Positions 1 through 5,931 of a stretch of DNA of 14,596 nt are shown here, one piece after another; within the stretch, counting starts at the first letter, position 1; each line of letters opens with the position of its first letter. The position numbers and the translations under genes are program-made. The stretch is from Euryarchaeota archaeon UBA561 (lineage in GTDB: Archaea > Thermoplasmatota > Poseidoniia > Poseidoniales > Poseidoniaceae), in NCBI GenBank assembly GCA_002502295.1, contig DANX01000072.1, positions 1 to 14,596 on the forward strand, in the 5' to 3' direction. The notes under the pieces are model-generated. The model saw nothing but the letters and a program-made list of their open reading frames with translations. It was not told the DNA's origin and ran no database searches.

Positions 1-27
1 TCCTTGACCTTGTCCTTGACCTTGCCC
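1..27. repeat. Short tandem repeat encoding (Gly-Gln)n
   Basis: A 12-nt unit (tccttgaccttg) occurs twice in a row at the window edge. On the minus strand it encodes alternating Gly and Gln in the linker of the DxDGDG protein. It may continue beyond the window. Confidence 0.6.
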
Positions 28-540
28 GTTTGGAGTCCCAGCTTCGGATTCGCCGCCACCTTCAGTGTCGCCATCACCTGCGCCCGCTCCTGACTCCTGG
101 AAGTCAGGATCGTAAGCATCAGGAATACCGTCACCGTCAGAGTCGGAGTACTCACCGTCATTGGGGTCGTTGGGGAATTGGTCGGTTGCGTCGGACTTAC
201 CATCGCCGTCGGTGTCGGAGTTGTTCGGGTTGGTACCCTTAGCATACTCTTGGGAGTTGGTCAAGCCATCTCCATCAGGGTCTGCATTTCCGTCACCGCC
301 GTTGGTGGGGTTCAGTCCGTTCGAAACCTCCCAGCCATCTGGGAGACCATCGCCATCGCTGTCTGCATTGTTCATGTTGGTGCCTTGGGATTGCTCCTCT
401 GCGTTGGTCAAACCATCGCCATCCCAGTCGGCGCCGCCGTCTGAGGGGTCGAGGGGGTCGGAACCATCGCCCGAGGCTGCCGAAACAGCTGAAAGGGCGA
501 GGAACAAAGCCAATAGCACGCTCATCATTTTCGTCTTCAT
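1..540 (-). CDS. Secreted calcium-binding DxDGDG (thrombospondin type 3-like) repeat protein, N-terminal part
   Basis: The frame is open from an ATG at 540 to the window edge, giving 180 residues with no stop, so the C-terminus lies outside. Residues 1-23 form a signal peptide (basic MKTK start, hydrophobic run, AASG cleavage area). Five DxDGDG loops follow at about residues 38, 60, 87, 109 and 133, spaced 22-27 apart. Such loops bind Ca2+ in thrombospondin type 3 and dockerin/EF-hand-like repeats, so an exported, calcium-stabilised surface or adhesion protein is likely. The tail becomes acidic and Gly-rich, then a Gly-Gln dipeptide run encoded by a short tandem repeat (about 1-27). The start is supported by AGGAAGTG about 7 nt upstream; a second Met pair at residues 5-6 is possible. 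It is preceded by the hairpin-rich leader at 541-850. Ligand and partner are unknown. Confidence 0.85.
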   Translation of the reverse strand, partial: MKTKMMSVLLALFLALSAVSAASGDGSDPLDPSDGGADWDGDGLTNAEEQSQGTNMNNADSDGDGLPDGWEVSNGLNPTNGGDGNADPDGDGLTNSQEYAKGTNPNNSDTDGDGKSDATDQFPNDPNDGEYSDSDGDGIPDAYDPDFQESGAGAGDGDTEGGGESEAGTPNGQGQGQGQG

Positions 541-576
541 GTTTTTTCACTTCCTTTTTGTTTTGGTTGTTTACAT

Positions 577-595
577 AGAGAACCCGCTGTTCTCT
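577..595 (-). repeat. Inverted repeat, proximal copy (AGAGAAC-N5-GTTCTCT)
   Basis: A perfect 7-bp stem with a 5-nt loop lies 37 nt upstream of the DxDGDG start codon. It shares flanks (ATTGCTT before; CTATG and AACAACC after, minus strand) with the copy at 829-847. The third stem pair is A-T here and G-C in the other copy, so the pairing is kept although the sequence changed. Confidence 0.6.
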
Positions 596-828
596 CTTTC
601 CAGTGAAGCAATCGCACCATCATCGATTGAGATCGAGGTACGTGCGATTACGTTCATGGGACGATGCAACGCTTCGCGATTTGGGGTCGTCGTATCCAAG
701 TCTTGTGCGCAGTCTGGCTGGCACCCAAAGGGTGCGAATGAGGGAGAATCGTTGTCCCTCGCTCCAATAACCTTGCACATTTGCTTGTTCAGATCCTCCG
801 TTTGCATCGTTTTTCACGGGTTGTTCAT

Positions 829-847
829 AGGGAACCCAGCGTTCCCT
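829..847 (-). repeat. Inverted repeat, distal copy (AGGGAAC-N5-GTTCCCT)
   Basis: A perfect 7-bp stem with a 5-nt loop, 252 nt from its sister at 577-595. On the minus strand it is followed by CTATGAACAACC, then GTGAAAAACG-ATG, which parallels the sister's CTATGTAAACAACC ... GTGAAAAAAC-ATG leading into the real gene. It lies about 28 nt downstream of a TATA-like CATATAG, near the expected transcription start. It could be an operator or an RNA hairpin. Confidence 0.6.
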
Positions 848-907
848 CTAAGCAATTCAAGAGCCGCACCCTATATGAAAGGCGCGATAAAATGCGCACA
901 ACAATGT

Positions 908-1756
908 TCACGACGAAACGTTCGGGAAACTTGTAGCCGGAAGCAACATTGACGCATCATGATTGAAAACATAGCGAGCAATGATCGATGCCAATTCCTC
1001 ATCGGTGAACATGTGGATGCGTTCCGACCCATTACCGACCGCTGGTGCAAACAATTGCAATCCAAACGGCTTAGCAAGACGGGAAAGAGCGATCTTCGCT
1101 GCTCGAACCGTGTTTGCCCCGCGAACGCCGCTCTCGGCTAGACCCATCCCAAGGCTATGAATGAGTTTGCCTTGACGAACGCCGTACCCGCCAGCGGTGG
1201 CCATCATGCCGAGAATGATGAATTGATCACGGCGGGAAGCGTCCCAGCGATGTGGGTCGCCGCGAAAGCGCCCTTGAAGCGCTTCAATCAACGAGTGGTG
1301 TGCTTCGTCAAGGTTCGTGGGATCAAGCGGTGGTACATCCAACATCGGATGATGTGTGTGTTCTTTGGGAAGTATATCGTCAAAGGGAGTCCACTGATAA
1401 TCAGCCAAAAGCCAATTGTTGAATTTCTTGGAAAGAAGTGGATCGGCCCCCCTCCACGACCAAATGCTTCGCTGGAGCATCTCGGGGGCAATGGAATCAA
1501 ACACCTCAGGGGCTTCTTCGGAAAGGGTTCGGAAGGCGTCAAGCAATTTTTGGAAATACAATTCTCGCTCTTTGTCGGATTTGGAATTGTATTTTTTTGC
1601 CACGTAATACTCAAAATCAGGTTCTGATTTAGCGTAGCTTCTCTCGGAACGAGAGTCGTTCATGTTCTTACCCGGGCTCTGGCTACTTTTATGTTCTTTT
1701 GTTTTGATGTGTTGTGTTGATCTCATCTTTGTTCCCTCTTTCGGGCGCAAATCCAT
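908..1756 (-). CDS. Unrecognised soluble protein, possible C-terminal DNA-binding region
   Basis: This is a 282-residue frame that I cannot assign to a family. The first 60 residues are Lys/Ser/Glu-rich and probably disordered. A helical, Glu/Leu-rich part follows (about 60-110, with a WSWRG segment), then a Pro/His-rich stretch. A compact C-terminal region from about 165 to 275 has a glycine-rich ATAGGYG turn and a basic RAAKIALSRLAKPFG segment, reminiscent of a winged-helix recognition element (low confidence). There are no membrane segments and no signal peptide. Start choice is uncertain: Met1 has only an A-rich tract about 26 nt upstream, whereas Met11 (ATG at 1726) is preceded by GAGGG at good spacing. 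A TATATAT box lies at about 1839-1848. It is transcribed toward the DxDGDG gene. Confidence 0.65.
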   Translation of the reverse strand: MDLRPKEGTKMRSTQHIKTKEHKSSQSPGKNMNDSRSERSYAKSEPDFEYYVAKKYNSKSDKERELYFQKLLDAFRTLSEEAPEVFDSIAPEMLQRSIWSWRGADPLLSKKFNNWLLADYQWTPFDDILPKEHTHHPMLDVPPLDPTNLDEAHHSLIEALQGRFRGDPHRWDASRRDQFIILGMMATAGGYGVRQGKLIHSLGMGLAESGVRGANTVRAAKIALSRLAKPFGLQLFAPAVGNGSERIHMFTDEELASIIARYVFNHDASMLLPATSFPNVSS

Positions 1757-1838
1757 CTTTTTGTTCCGTCTTATGTGTTTTTTTTTACAATCAAGGGGCG
1801 TTCATGGAAACTGCCGTTGCAAAGAAAAGAAAGTGAGT

Positions 1839-1850
1839 GGATATATACTC
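1839..1850 (-). promoter_or_regulatory. TATA-like box for the unrecognised gene
   Basis: The minus strand reads GAGTATATATCC just past the GNAT stop codon. It is the best archaeal TATA match in the 101-nt gap. Transcription would start near 1818, leaving a leader of about 60 nt to Met1 or 90 nt to Met11. Confidence 0.4.
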
Positions 1851-1857
1851 TGCCCAC

Positions 1858-2373
1858 TCAAAATTCCTTCATCATTGAACGATGTGGTCCAATAACGCCA
1901 ATGGAATAGGGTTGGTCAATGAGGACCCACCCCTGAGACGCATAGAATGGTATGGCGTGTTCTCGAGCTTGCAAGACACCGGTTTTACAGCCGTGCTCTG
2001 AAGTCATTAGGCGTTCAAGTTCACCGAGCACCAGAGCAGCATATCCCCTCCTTTGGTGCGAAGGCAGCGTCCCCATTTGACGAATTTGGAACACTGGACG
2101 TTCGCAGGTCTTCTTCGCCAGTGGGCCAAAAGCAGGAATGGAGGCCGCGCCTGGTCCTTTGTGGTCCGATCCTGAGCCATCCGAATCCGCGGGGATGATG
2201 TGGGCTCGACCAACAGCGACGACCCTGTCGGCGTCCTCAATCCAAGCATGGACGGCTTGGCTGTCATCGCCAAGACGCTCACTGCCGAGCGGCATGCCCA
2301 ATGGCTCTCTCAAGACAGCGTAGCGCGTTGCGAAATACGCTTCATTGGGCATTCCATGAATGTGATGCTGCAT
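1858..2373 (-). CDS. GNAT-family N-acetyltransferase
   Basis: A 171-residue GNAT protein that transfers acetyl from acetyl-CoA to an unknown amine. The acetyl-CoA pyrophosphate-binding motif A is clear: QIRQMGTLPSHQRRGYA at about residues 96-112 (Q/RxxGxA type). A later AREHAIPFYASQGW segment (136-149) is the typical motif B region, where small GNATs of the ElaA type read NARxxAxxFYxxxGF. Length fits a single GNAT domain. An insertion rich in Gly, Ser and Asp (about 62-78) separates the N-terminal strands from motif A. I start at the ATG at 2373 because it follows the upstream stop codon by 8 nt and has AGGGG before it; a longer frame to 2541 would overlap the upstream gene. It is the second gene of a two-gene unit. 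Confidence 0.85.
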   Translation of the reverse strand: MQHHIHGMPNEAYFATRYAVLREPLGMPLGSERLGDDSQAVHAWIEDADRVVAVGRAHIIPADSDGSGSDHKGPGAASIPAFGPLAKKTCERPVFQIRQMGTLPSHQRRGYAALVLGELERLMTSEHGCKTGVLQAREHAIPFYASQGWVLIDQPYSIGVIGPHRSMMKEF

Positions 2374-2381
2374 TCCAACCC

Positions 2382-3305
2382 CTACAAGCCTCCAAAGGCG
2401 AACATCAAGAACACAAATAACAAGAAAGGAAACAACACAAATCCGGCTGGGAGAGCCGTGAGGAGTCCATACGCCAGTGCCTTGTTTCCTTTGACAAAGG
2501 CAGCGATGATCCCGGCAACATAGGCGATAGGCAACAAACAAAACAGGAACTCACCGATGTCTGTTCCGGAATCTGCTTCGTTGTACATATCAGCATCGAC
2601 GTATTCAACGTAAAAGTTAATCTGGTTAATCTCAACGTTCTCCAGTACGAAATACACCGTGTTATTGGTAGGATAATATGTTCCTATTTCAGACTCCGTG
2701 TAGGTGCCATTGGTGTAGGTGTTTTGGTAAATCGAAAAGGAATCATCACTCTCCCAAGACGACCATCCACGAACAGTGATTTCAACGCCATCGTCGGTGT
2801 AATACTGCGCCCATAAGTTGTCAATAAACTCATTGGAACGAGGTGAGAGGGTGGTCTCAAACGTCCTGTTGTCTTCAGAATTGAGGATGATGTCTTCGCC
2901 ACGATACACGTCGTCCCAATCCTGCTGAAAAGCGCCTTCGACAACGAAAAACAACGTCAAAGCGACGAAAGGCACAAAGAGACCTAGGAAAAATTGGCTC
3001 CAACGAAAACCCATTTTTTGAGTCGTGTTCGGGGCGGAGTACATCGTCTGCCCGGAGAAGGCTTGGACGTCACCGGTCAGTTGAGGTCCCGGAATCCCCC
3101 ATGCATTGGTTGTCGTTTGATTCGTCGAACTCGGTTCCATTGTTGGAGAACCTGCTCCGCCGAGCGACCCCACCATCATGGCGCTTGGAGGCGCATCGGA
3201 CGGTGCTGGAGGATTCGCCGGTGCTTCGACAGAATCCTCCGCTTCGATGGCAAAGAAAGGCTTGTCCTCAGGTGAGGATGCGTCGTCAGTTTCCCCCTCA
3301 GGCAT
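2382..3305 (-). CDS. Acidic membrane protein of unknown function, three predicted TM segments
   Basis: This 307-residue protein has no family I recognise. Residues 1-100 are acidic, Pro/Ala/Ser/Thr-rich and probably disordered. A TM segment lies at about 104-125 (FFLGLFVPFVALTLFFVVEG). A polar region of about 120 residues, rich in Asp, Asn, Thr and Tyr, follows, with several NxT/S sequons (NRT, NGT, NNT) consistent with an extracytoplasmic, glycosylated domain. Two hydrophobic C-terminal segments end it (about 250-272 and 276-305). Start: the ATG at 3305 has the palindromic box GTTTAAAC centred 26.5 nt upstream and no Shine-Dalgarno, so the mRNA is probably leaderless. It is followed after 8 nt by the GNAT gene. 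Confidence 0.8.
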   Translation of the reverse strand: MPEGETDDASSPEDKPFFAIEAEDSVEAPANPPAPSDAPPSAMMVGSLGGAGSPTMEPSSTNQTTTNAWGIPGPQLTGDVQAFSGQTMYSAPNTTQKMGFRWSQFFLGLFVPFVALTLFFVVEGAFQQDWDDVYRGEDIILNSEDNRTFETTLSPRSNEFIDNLWAQYYTDDGVEITVRGWSSWESDDSFSIYQNTYTNGTYTESEIGTYYPTNNTVYFVLENVEINQINFYVEYVDADMYNEADSGTDIGEFLFCLLPIAYVAGIIAAFVKGNKALAYGLLTALPAGFVLFPFLLFVFLMFAFGGL

Positions 3306-3327
3306 ACTCTGCCCTTGGTACGGGTTC

Positions 3328-3335
3328 GTTTAAAC
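3328..3335 (-). promoter_or_regulatory. TATA-like box (GTTTAAAC) for the membrane protein gene
   Basis: A palindromic T/A box centred 26.5 nt before the ATG at 3305. This is the archaeal TATA-to-start spacing that puts the start codon at +1. Confidence 0.55.
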
Positions 3336-3403
3336 AATCCTCTAAACTTAACACAGGAGCCAAAGGCGCGTTGAAATAGGTCATCTCGCTGGGCGTGATT
3401 ACT

Positions 3404-3477
3404 GCACGGATGTCAGAGCGGCTATGAGCGGGATTGCAGATCCTGAGACCGGAGTTCGAATCTCCGTCCGTGCTCCA
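3404..3477 (+). tRNA. tRNA-Cys (anticodon GCA), CCA encoded
   Basis: The cloverleaf folds by hand. The acceptor stem is GCACGGA with TCCGTGC (7 bp), discriminator T at 3474, then genomic CCA. The D arm has three pairs (TCA/TGA) with the AG-C-GG loop seen in archaeal tRNA-Cys. The anticodon stem CGGGA/TCCTG includes one G-T pair, and the 7-nt loop TTGCAGA gives anticodon GCA. The variable loop is 4 nt. The T stem is CGGAG/CTCCG with loop TTCGAAT. There is no intron. An upstream TTGAAATAG at 3371-3379 is a plausible TATA box. The aminotransferase gene starts 83 nt downstream on the same strand. Confidence 0.95.
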
Positions 3478-3547
3478 AAACCCTTCACTAGGTGAAAATA
3501 TCATACGAGCCTTCAAAGGCAAATCACGCGAGCATTCATCGCCGTTC

Positions 3548-3555
3548 AGGAGGAG
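3548..3555 (+). promoter_or_regulatory. Strong Shine-Dalgarno deciding the aminotransferase start
   Basis: AGGAGGAG ends 5 nt before the ATG at 3561. It argues against the longer GTG start at 3492 and for a leadered message. Confidence 0.8.
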
Positions 3556-3560
3556 AAGTC

Positions 3561-4700
3561 ATGCCAGAATTGAATCCAAACCTCGAACATGTTGGTACGG
3601 GTTTTGCAGCCTTTCTTGCGCCACCCGGCCCAGAAGTGGTCCGTTTTACCGTTGGTCAACCCGACTTTGATACACCCGCTCCCATCGTTGAGGAGGCAAA
3701 GGCTGCTTTGGATAGAGGAGAAACAGCCTACACTCGGCCACAGGGCACTGAATCACTCTGTTCAGCCGTCAAAGAACACCTGATGCAATTCGAGATTGAT
3801 GTCCTCAGCGATGATGTCGTGGTTGCACCGGGTTGCAAGCAGGCTTTGCTCTACGGCATGCTTGCTGTCATGGCTCCTGGCGATGAGGTACTCTTGCTCT
3901 CACCGGCGTGGCCGTCCTACGATGGAATGGTCCGCCTCACCGGTGCCACTCCGGTTCATGTTCCCGTTCGGAGAGAAGATTATCACCCTGATTTTCAGGC
4001 GTTGGAGCAACACGTCAACGCCAACACCAAGGCCATCATCATCAATTCACCCAACAATCCAACAGGGGCTGTTTACACGCGAGAAGAAACGCAAGCCATC
4101 GTTGATTTTGCTGTCAAGCATGACCTTTGGATTCTCGACGACATGATCTACTCAACCCTCGTCTGGACAGAGGAAGGCTACACCTCCCCATGCGCCTTCG
4201 AGGGGGGTGCGGAACGAACCATCACGATTGGCGGATGGTCGAAAGGATGGGCCATGACCGGGTGGCGCCTGGGATGGGTCACCGGGCCGACCAACGTGAT
4301 GGATGGAGTCAAGAAAGTAAACGTCAGCGCTGCGACCCACGTTCCGACTTTCCTCATGCCAGCGGCTGAAAAAGCCCTGAGTCTACGGGAAGAAATTGAT
4401 GTGATGCGAGATGCATTTGCGGAACGGCGTTTGGCCGTTCATGCGGGATTTTCCTCGCTGCCAGGCATCGTTGTGCCACAACCTGAAGGGGCCTTCTACA
4501 TTCTTTGCGACATCACTGGAACCGGTATGACGGACATGGAATTCGCTACCGAGGCTCTTGAGAAAGCCAAGGTTCAGCTCATCCCCGGCTCACTTATGAA
4601 GGGCGGAGAAGGATTGATCAGGATCAGTTATGCTACCTCGCTTGAGAACATTCATGAGGGCGTTCGTCGCCTGAGAACATGGCTTGAATCACGGGCTTGA
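3561..4700 (+). CDS. PLP-dependent class I/II aminotransferase (aspartate aminotransferase family)
   Basis: A 379-residue fold-type I aminotransferase (AspB/COG0436-like) that moves an amino group between an amino acid and a 2-oxo acid through PLP; the exact substrate cannot be read. Key residues are all visible: the VGQPDFDTP entry motif (31-39), the SPNNPTGA loop with Asn166, Asp194 and Tyr197 in LDDMIYS, the Schiff-base Lys228 in GGWSKGWAMTGWRLGW, and the carboxylate-binding Arg354 in RISYAT. Length is normal. I chose the ATG at 3561 because a perfect AGGAGGAG sits at 3548-3555; an upstream GTG at 3492 adds 23 residues unlike the family. Its 3' end overlaps the convergent permease gene by 12 bp. 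Confidence 0.95.
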   Translation: MPELNPNLEHVGTGFAAFLAPPGPEVVRFTVGQPDFDTPAPIVEEAKAALDRGETAYTRPQGTESLCSAVKEHLMQFEIDVLSDDVVVAPGCKQALLYGMLAVMAPGDEVLLLSPAWPSYDGMVRLTGATPVHVPVRREDYHPDFQALEQHVNANTKAIIINSPNNPTGAVYTREETQAIVDFAVKHDLWILDDMIYSTLVWTEEGYTSPCAFEGGAERTITIGGWSKGWAMTGWRLGWVTGPTNVMDGVKKVNVSAATHVPTFLMPAAEKALSLREEIDVMRDAFAERRLAVHAGFSSLPGIVVPQPEGAFYILCDITGTGMTDMEFATEALEKAKVQLIPGSLMKGGEGLIRISYATSLENIHEGVRRLRTWLESRA

Positions 4701-5435
4701 CAACGCTTCTACCGCCTCTCTGACGTAGAGGATACCGGACAGAACCAGGCCAAGCATGATTCCTTTCTGAATGGAATCGTTTTTCCATTTTTCCAACCAG
4801 ATACGGCCAATTTGAGCACCGACCAAGGCTGAAATTATGAACCCGATGAGGAGCATGGGTTGCTCAAAGAGTACGCTTGTGTCGTTCCAGAGGTATATCG
4901 GAATGCGAGTGAGGTCTACCACCAAAGCAAGCACCGCAGCCGTCGCCGCGTATTCTGTTTTATCTGGCAGCCGTTGGCGCAAAAACATGGCACGGAGGGC
5001 TCCTTGATGGCCGGTAAGCCCTCCCATGAATCCCGATCCAAATCCGCCGATACGGTCCTCTGTTTCTGGAAGGCGGATGGAGGTCCAAGATTCACTTAAT
5101 TTGAGGGCTGGGAGGACAATGAGCGCCACACCAACCAACAACAGCAAGGGGTCGGATGGAATGACCGTTTGCAACACGGCACCGGCCAGTGCCCCGAGGA
5201 GGAGAGCCCACCCAAAGCGTCTCAATGCGTCCGAGTCAATGTGCGTGCGAAGCATCCGTGATTTCATGGCGTTGTGAGCTCCATGCACAATCGCAACACC
5301 GGCGATGGCTTGATGCGGCTCAAACCAAAGAAGGAACAGCGGCGTGGTCATGGTGGCAAGACCGAACCCAGCAGGAACCGTAAGAGCAGCAGCCAACATG
5401 CAGCCCGCCAATCCGACGACGACAAGAACATCCAT
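4689..5435 (-). CDS. TauE/SafE-family membrane permease
   Basis: A 248-residue polytopic membrane protein of the TauE/SafE (former DUF81) family. These proteins are mostly linked to export or uptake of sulfur-containing or small organic anions; the substrate here is unknown. About seven to eight hydrophobic segments are visible, with the family's internal repeat: an N-terminal GFGLATMTTPLFLLW (23-37) and a central GFGSGFMGGLTGHQGALRAMFL (about 130-151), a variant of the conserved GxxxGxxxGxxG-P-L motif. Start: the ATG at 5435 is preceded by AGGTGAG. It lies 101 nt downstream of the Rieske gene on the same strand and may share its transcript. A sulfur link to the redox genes upstream is possible but unproven. 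Confidence 0.85.
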   Translation of the reverse strand: MDVLVVVGLAGCMLAAALTVPAGFGLATMTTPLFLLWFEPHQAIAGVAIVHGAHNAMKSRMLRTHIDSDALRRFGWALLLGALAGAVLQTVIPSDPLLLLVGVALIVLPALKLSESWTSIRLPETEDRIGGFGSGFMGGLTGHQGALRAMFLRQRLPDKTEYAATAAVLALVVDLTRIPIYLWNDTSVLFEQPMLLIGFIISALVGAQIGRIWLEKWKNDSIQKGIMLGLVLSGILYVREAVEALSSP

Positions 5436-5517
5436 CTTCTCACCTGCTTGGTCACGCCCAAACCCCAGCGTGCATTACCTCAAGGTTTCTATTGTGGCCG
5501 TGCGGTGTTCGAGGGCC

Positions 5518-5538
5518 GAAGTGAGAAGAGAACACTTC
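5518..5538 (-). terminator. Possible weak terminator hairpin after the Rieske gene
   Basis: GAAGTG and CACTTC form a perfect 6-bp inverted repeat with a 9-nt spacer overlapping the Rieske stop codon. No T tract follows, so terminator function is doubtful and the pairing could be chance. Confidence 0.2.
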
Positions 5539-5929
5539 AGGACAAAGAGCCAACTGGAATTGGTTTGGAAGGTTCAAATCGAACTTGGATGAACCCCTCG
5601 TGTTCCCGTGTTTCATAGATTTTCAAATCCTTCTTCTTCGACATGGCACCGACCAATCGCCCGTAAGGAGGATACAGAGGGAATGGCGACCATTCAACCA
5701 AGGCTCCGTCGTCAAGCTGGTGCGTTGTTTGATGCAGTGGACAGCGCACACAACCGTCCTTGATGGTGGCCCCGTAAGCAAGTGGCCATCGCATGTGTCG
5801 GCACAACGCCTCGGTAGCGATGGGGCGATCATCATGTCGCGTGAACATGAGCATCGTTCCTTTCACCATCAACATCTTTTTTTTGCCGTTTTTCAATTTT
5901 CTTGACTTTATTGCATTGTGCCATACCAT
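5537..5929 (-). CDS. Rieske-type [2Fe-2S] ferredoxin
   Basis: A 130-residue single-domain Rieske protein. The cluster ligands are visible as Cys43-x-His45 and Cys63-x2-His66 (CRH ... CPLH), separated by 17 residues, the pattern of Rieske ferredoxins and oxygenase Rieske domains. No TM segment or signal peptide is present, so it is probably a soluble cytoplasmic electron carrier. The N-terminus is basic (KSRKLKNGKKK). It begins 2 nt after the stop of the FAD protein gene, with AAGGAGGT inside that gene's end, so the two are translationally linked and the Rieske protein may feed or drain electrons for it. It could also be an oxygenase component, but no catalytic oxygenase domain is nearby. Confidence 0.9.
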   Translation of the reverse strand: MVWHNAIKSRKLKNGKKKMLMVKGTMLMFTRHDDRPIATEALCRHMRWPLAYGATIKDGCVRCPLHQTTHQLDDGALVEWSPFPLYPPYGRLVGAMSKKKDLKIYETREHEGFIQVRFEPSKPIPVGSLS

Positions 5930-5931
5930 GT

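Larger units (their letters stand above)
541..850 (-). promoter_or_regulatory. Hairpin-rich leader/intergenic region upstream of the DxDGDG protein
   Basis: This 367-nt gap (541-907) has no recognisable gene but much inverted-repeat structure: 829-847 (7-bp stem, 5-nt loop), 740-760 (6-bp stem), 721-735 (6-bp stem, 3-nt loop), 660-691 (5-bp stem around a CGC/GCG hairpin), 610-649 (perfect 8-bp outer stem enclosing a 5-bp TCGAT/ATCGA stem) and 577-595 (7-bp stem, 5-nt loop). The outermost two hairpins are related. A TATA-like CATATAG at about 871-877 on the minus strand would place transcription start close to the first hairpin, so most of the region could be 5' leader RNA. A 78-codon ATG frame (807 to 571) runs through it but has no Shine-Dalgarno site and no recognisable domain. 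I cannot tell whether the region is a structured RNA, a decayed gene or operators. Confidence 0.45.

Noticed and set aside
161..952. 263-codon plus-strand frame
   Set aside because: It is antisense to the DxDGDG repeat gene, whose minus frame has a signal peptide, Shine-Dalgarno and clear repeats. The plus frame has low-complexity Pro/Ser composition that mirrors them.
1157..1627. 156-codon plus-strand frame with some hydrophobic stretches
   Set aside because: Antisense to a longer minus frame. It has no Shine-Dalgarno or well-placed TATA box and no family resemblance.
1795..1825. Possible third copy of the leader repeat (GTTTCCATGAAC, minus strand) upstream of the unrecognised gene
   Set aside because: It shares only about a dozen scattered bases with the two clear copies and forms no stem longer than 3 bp.
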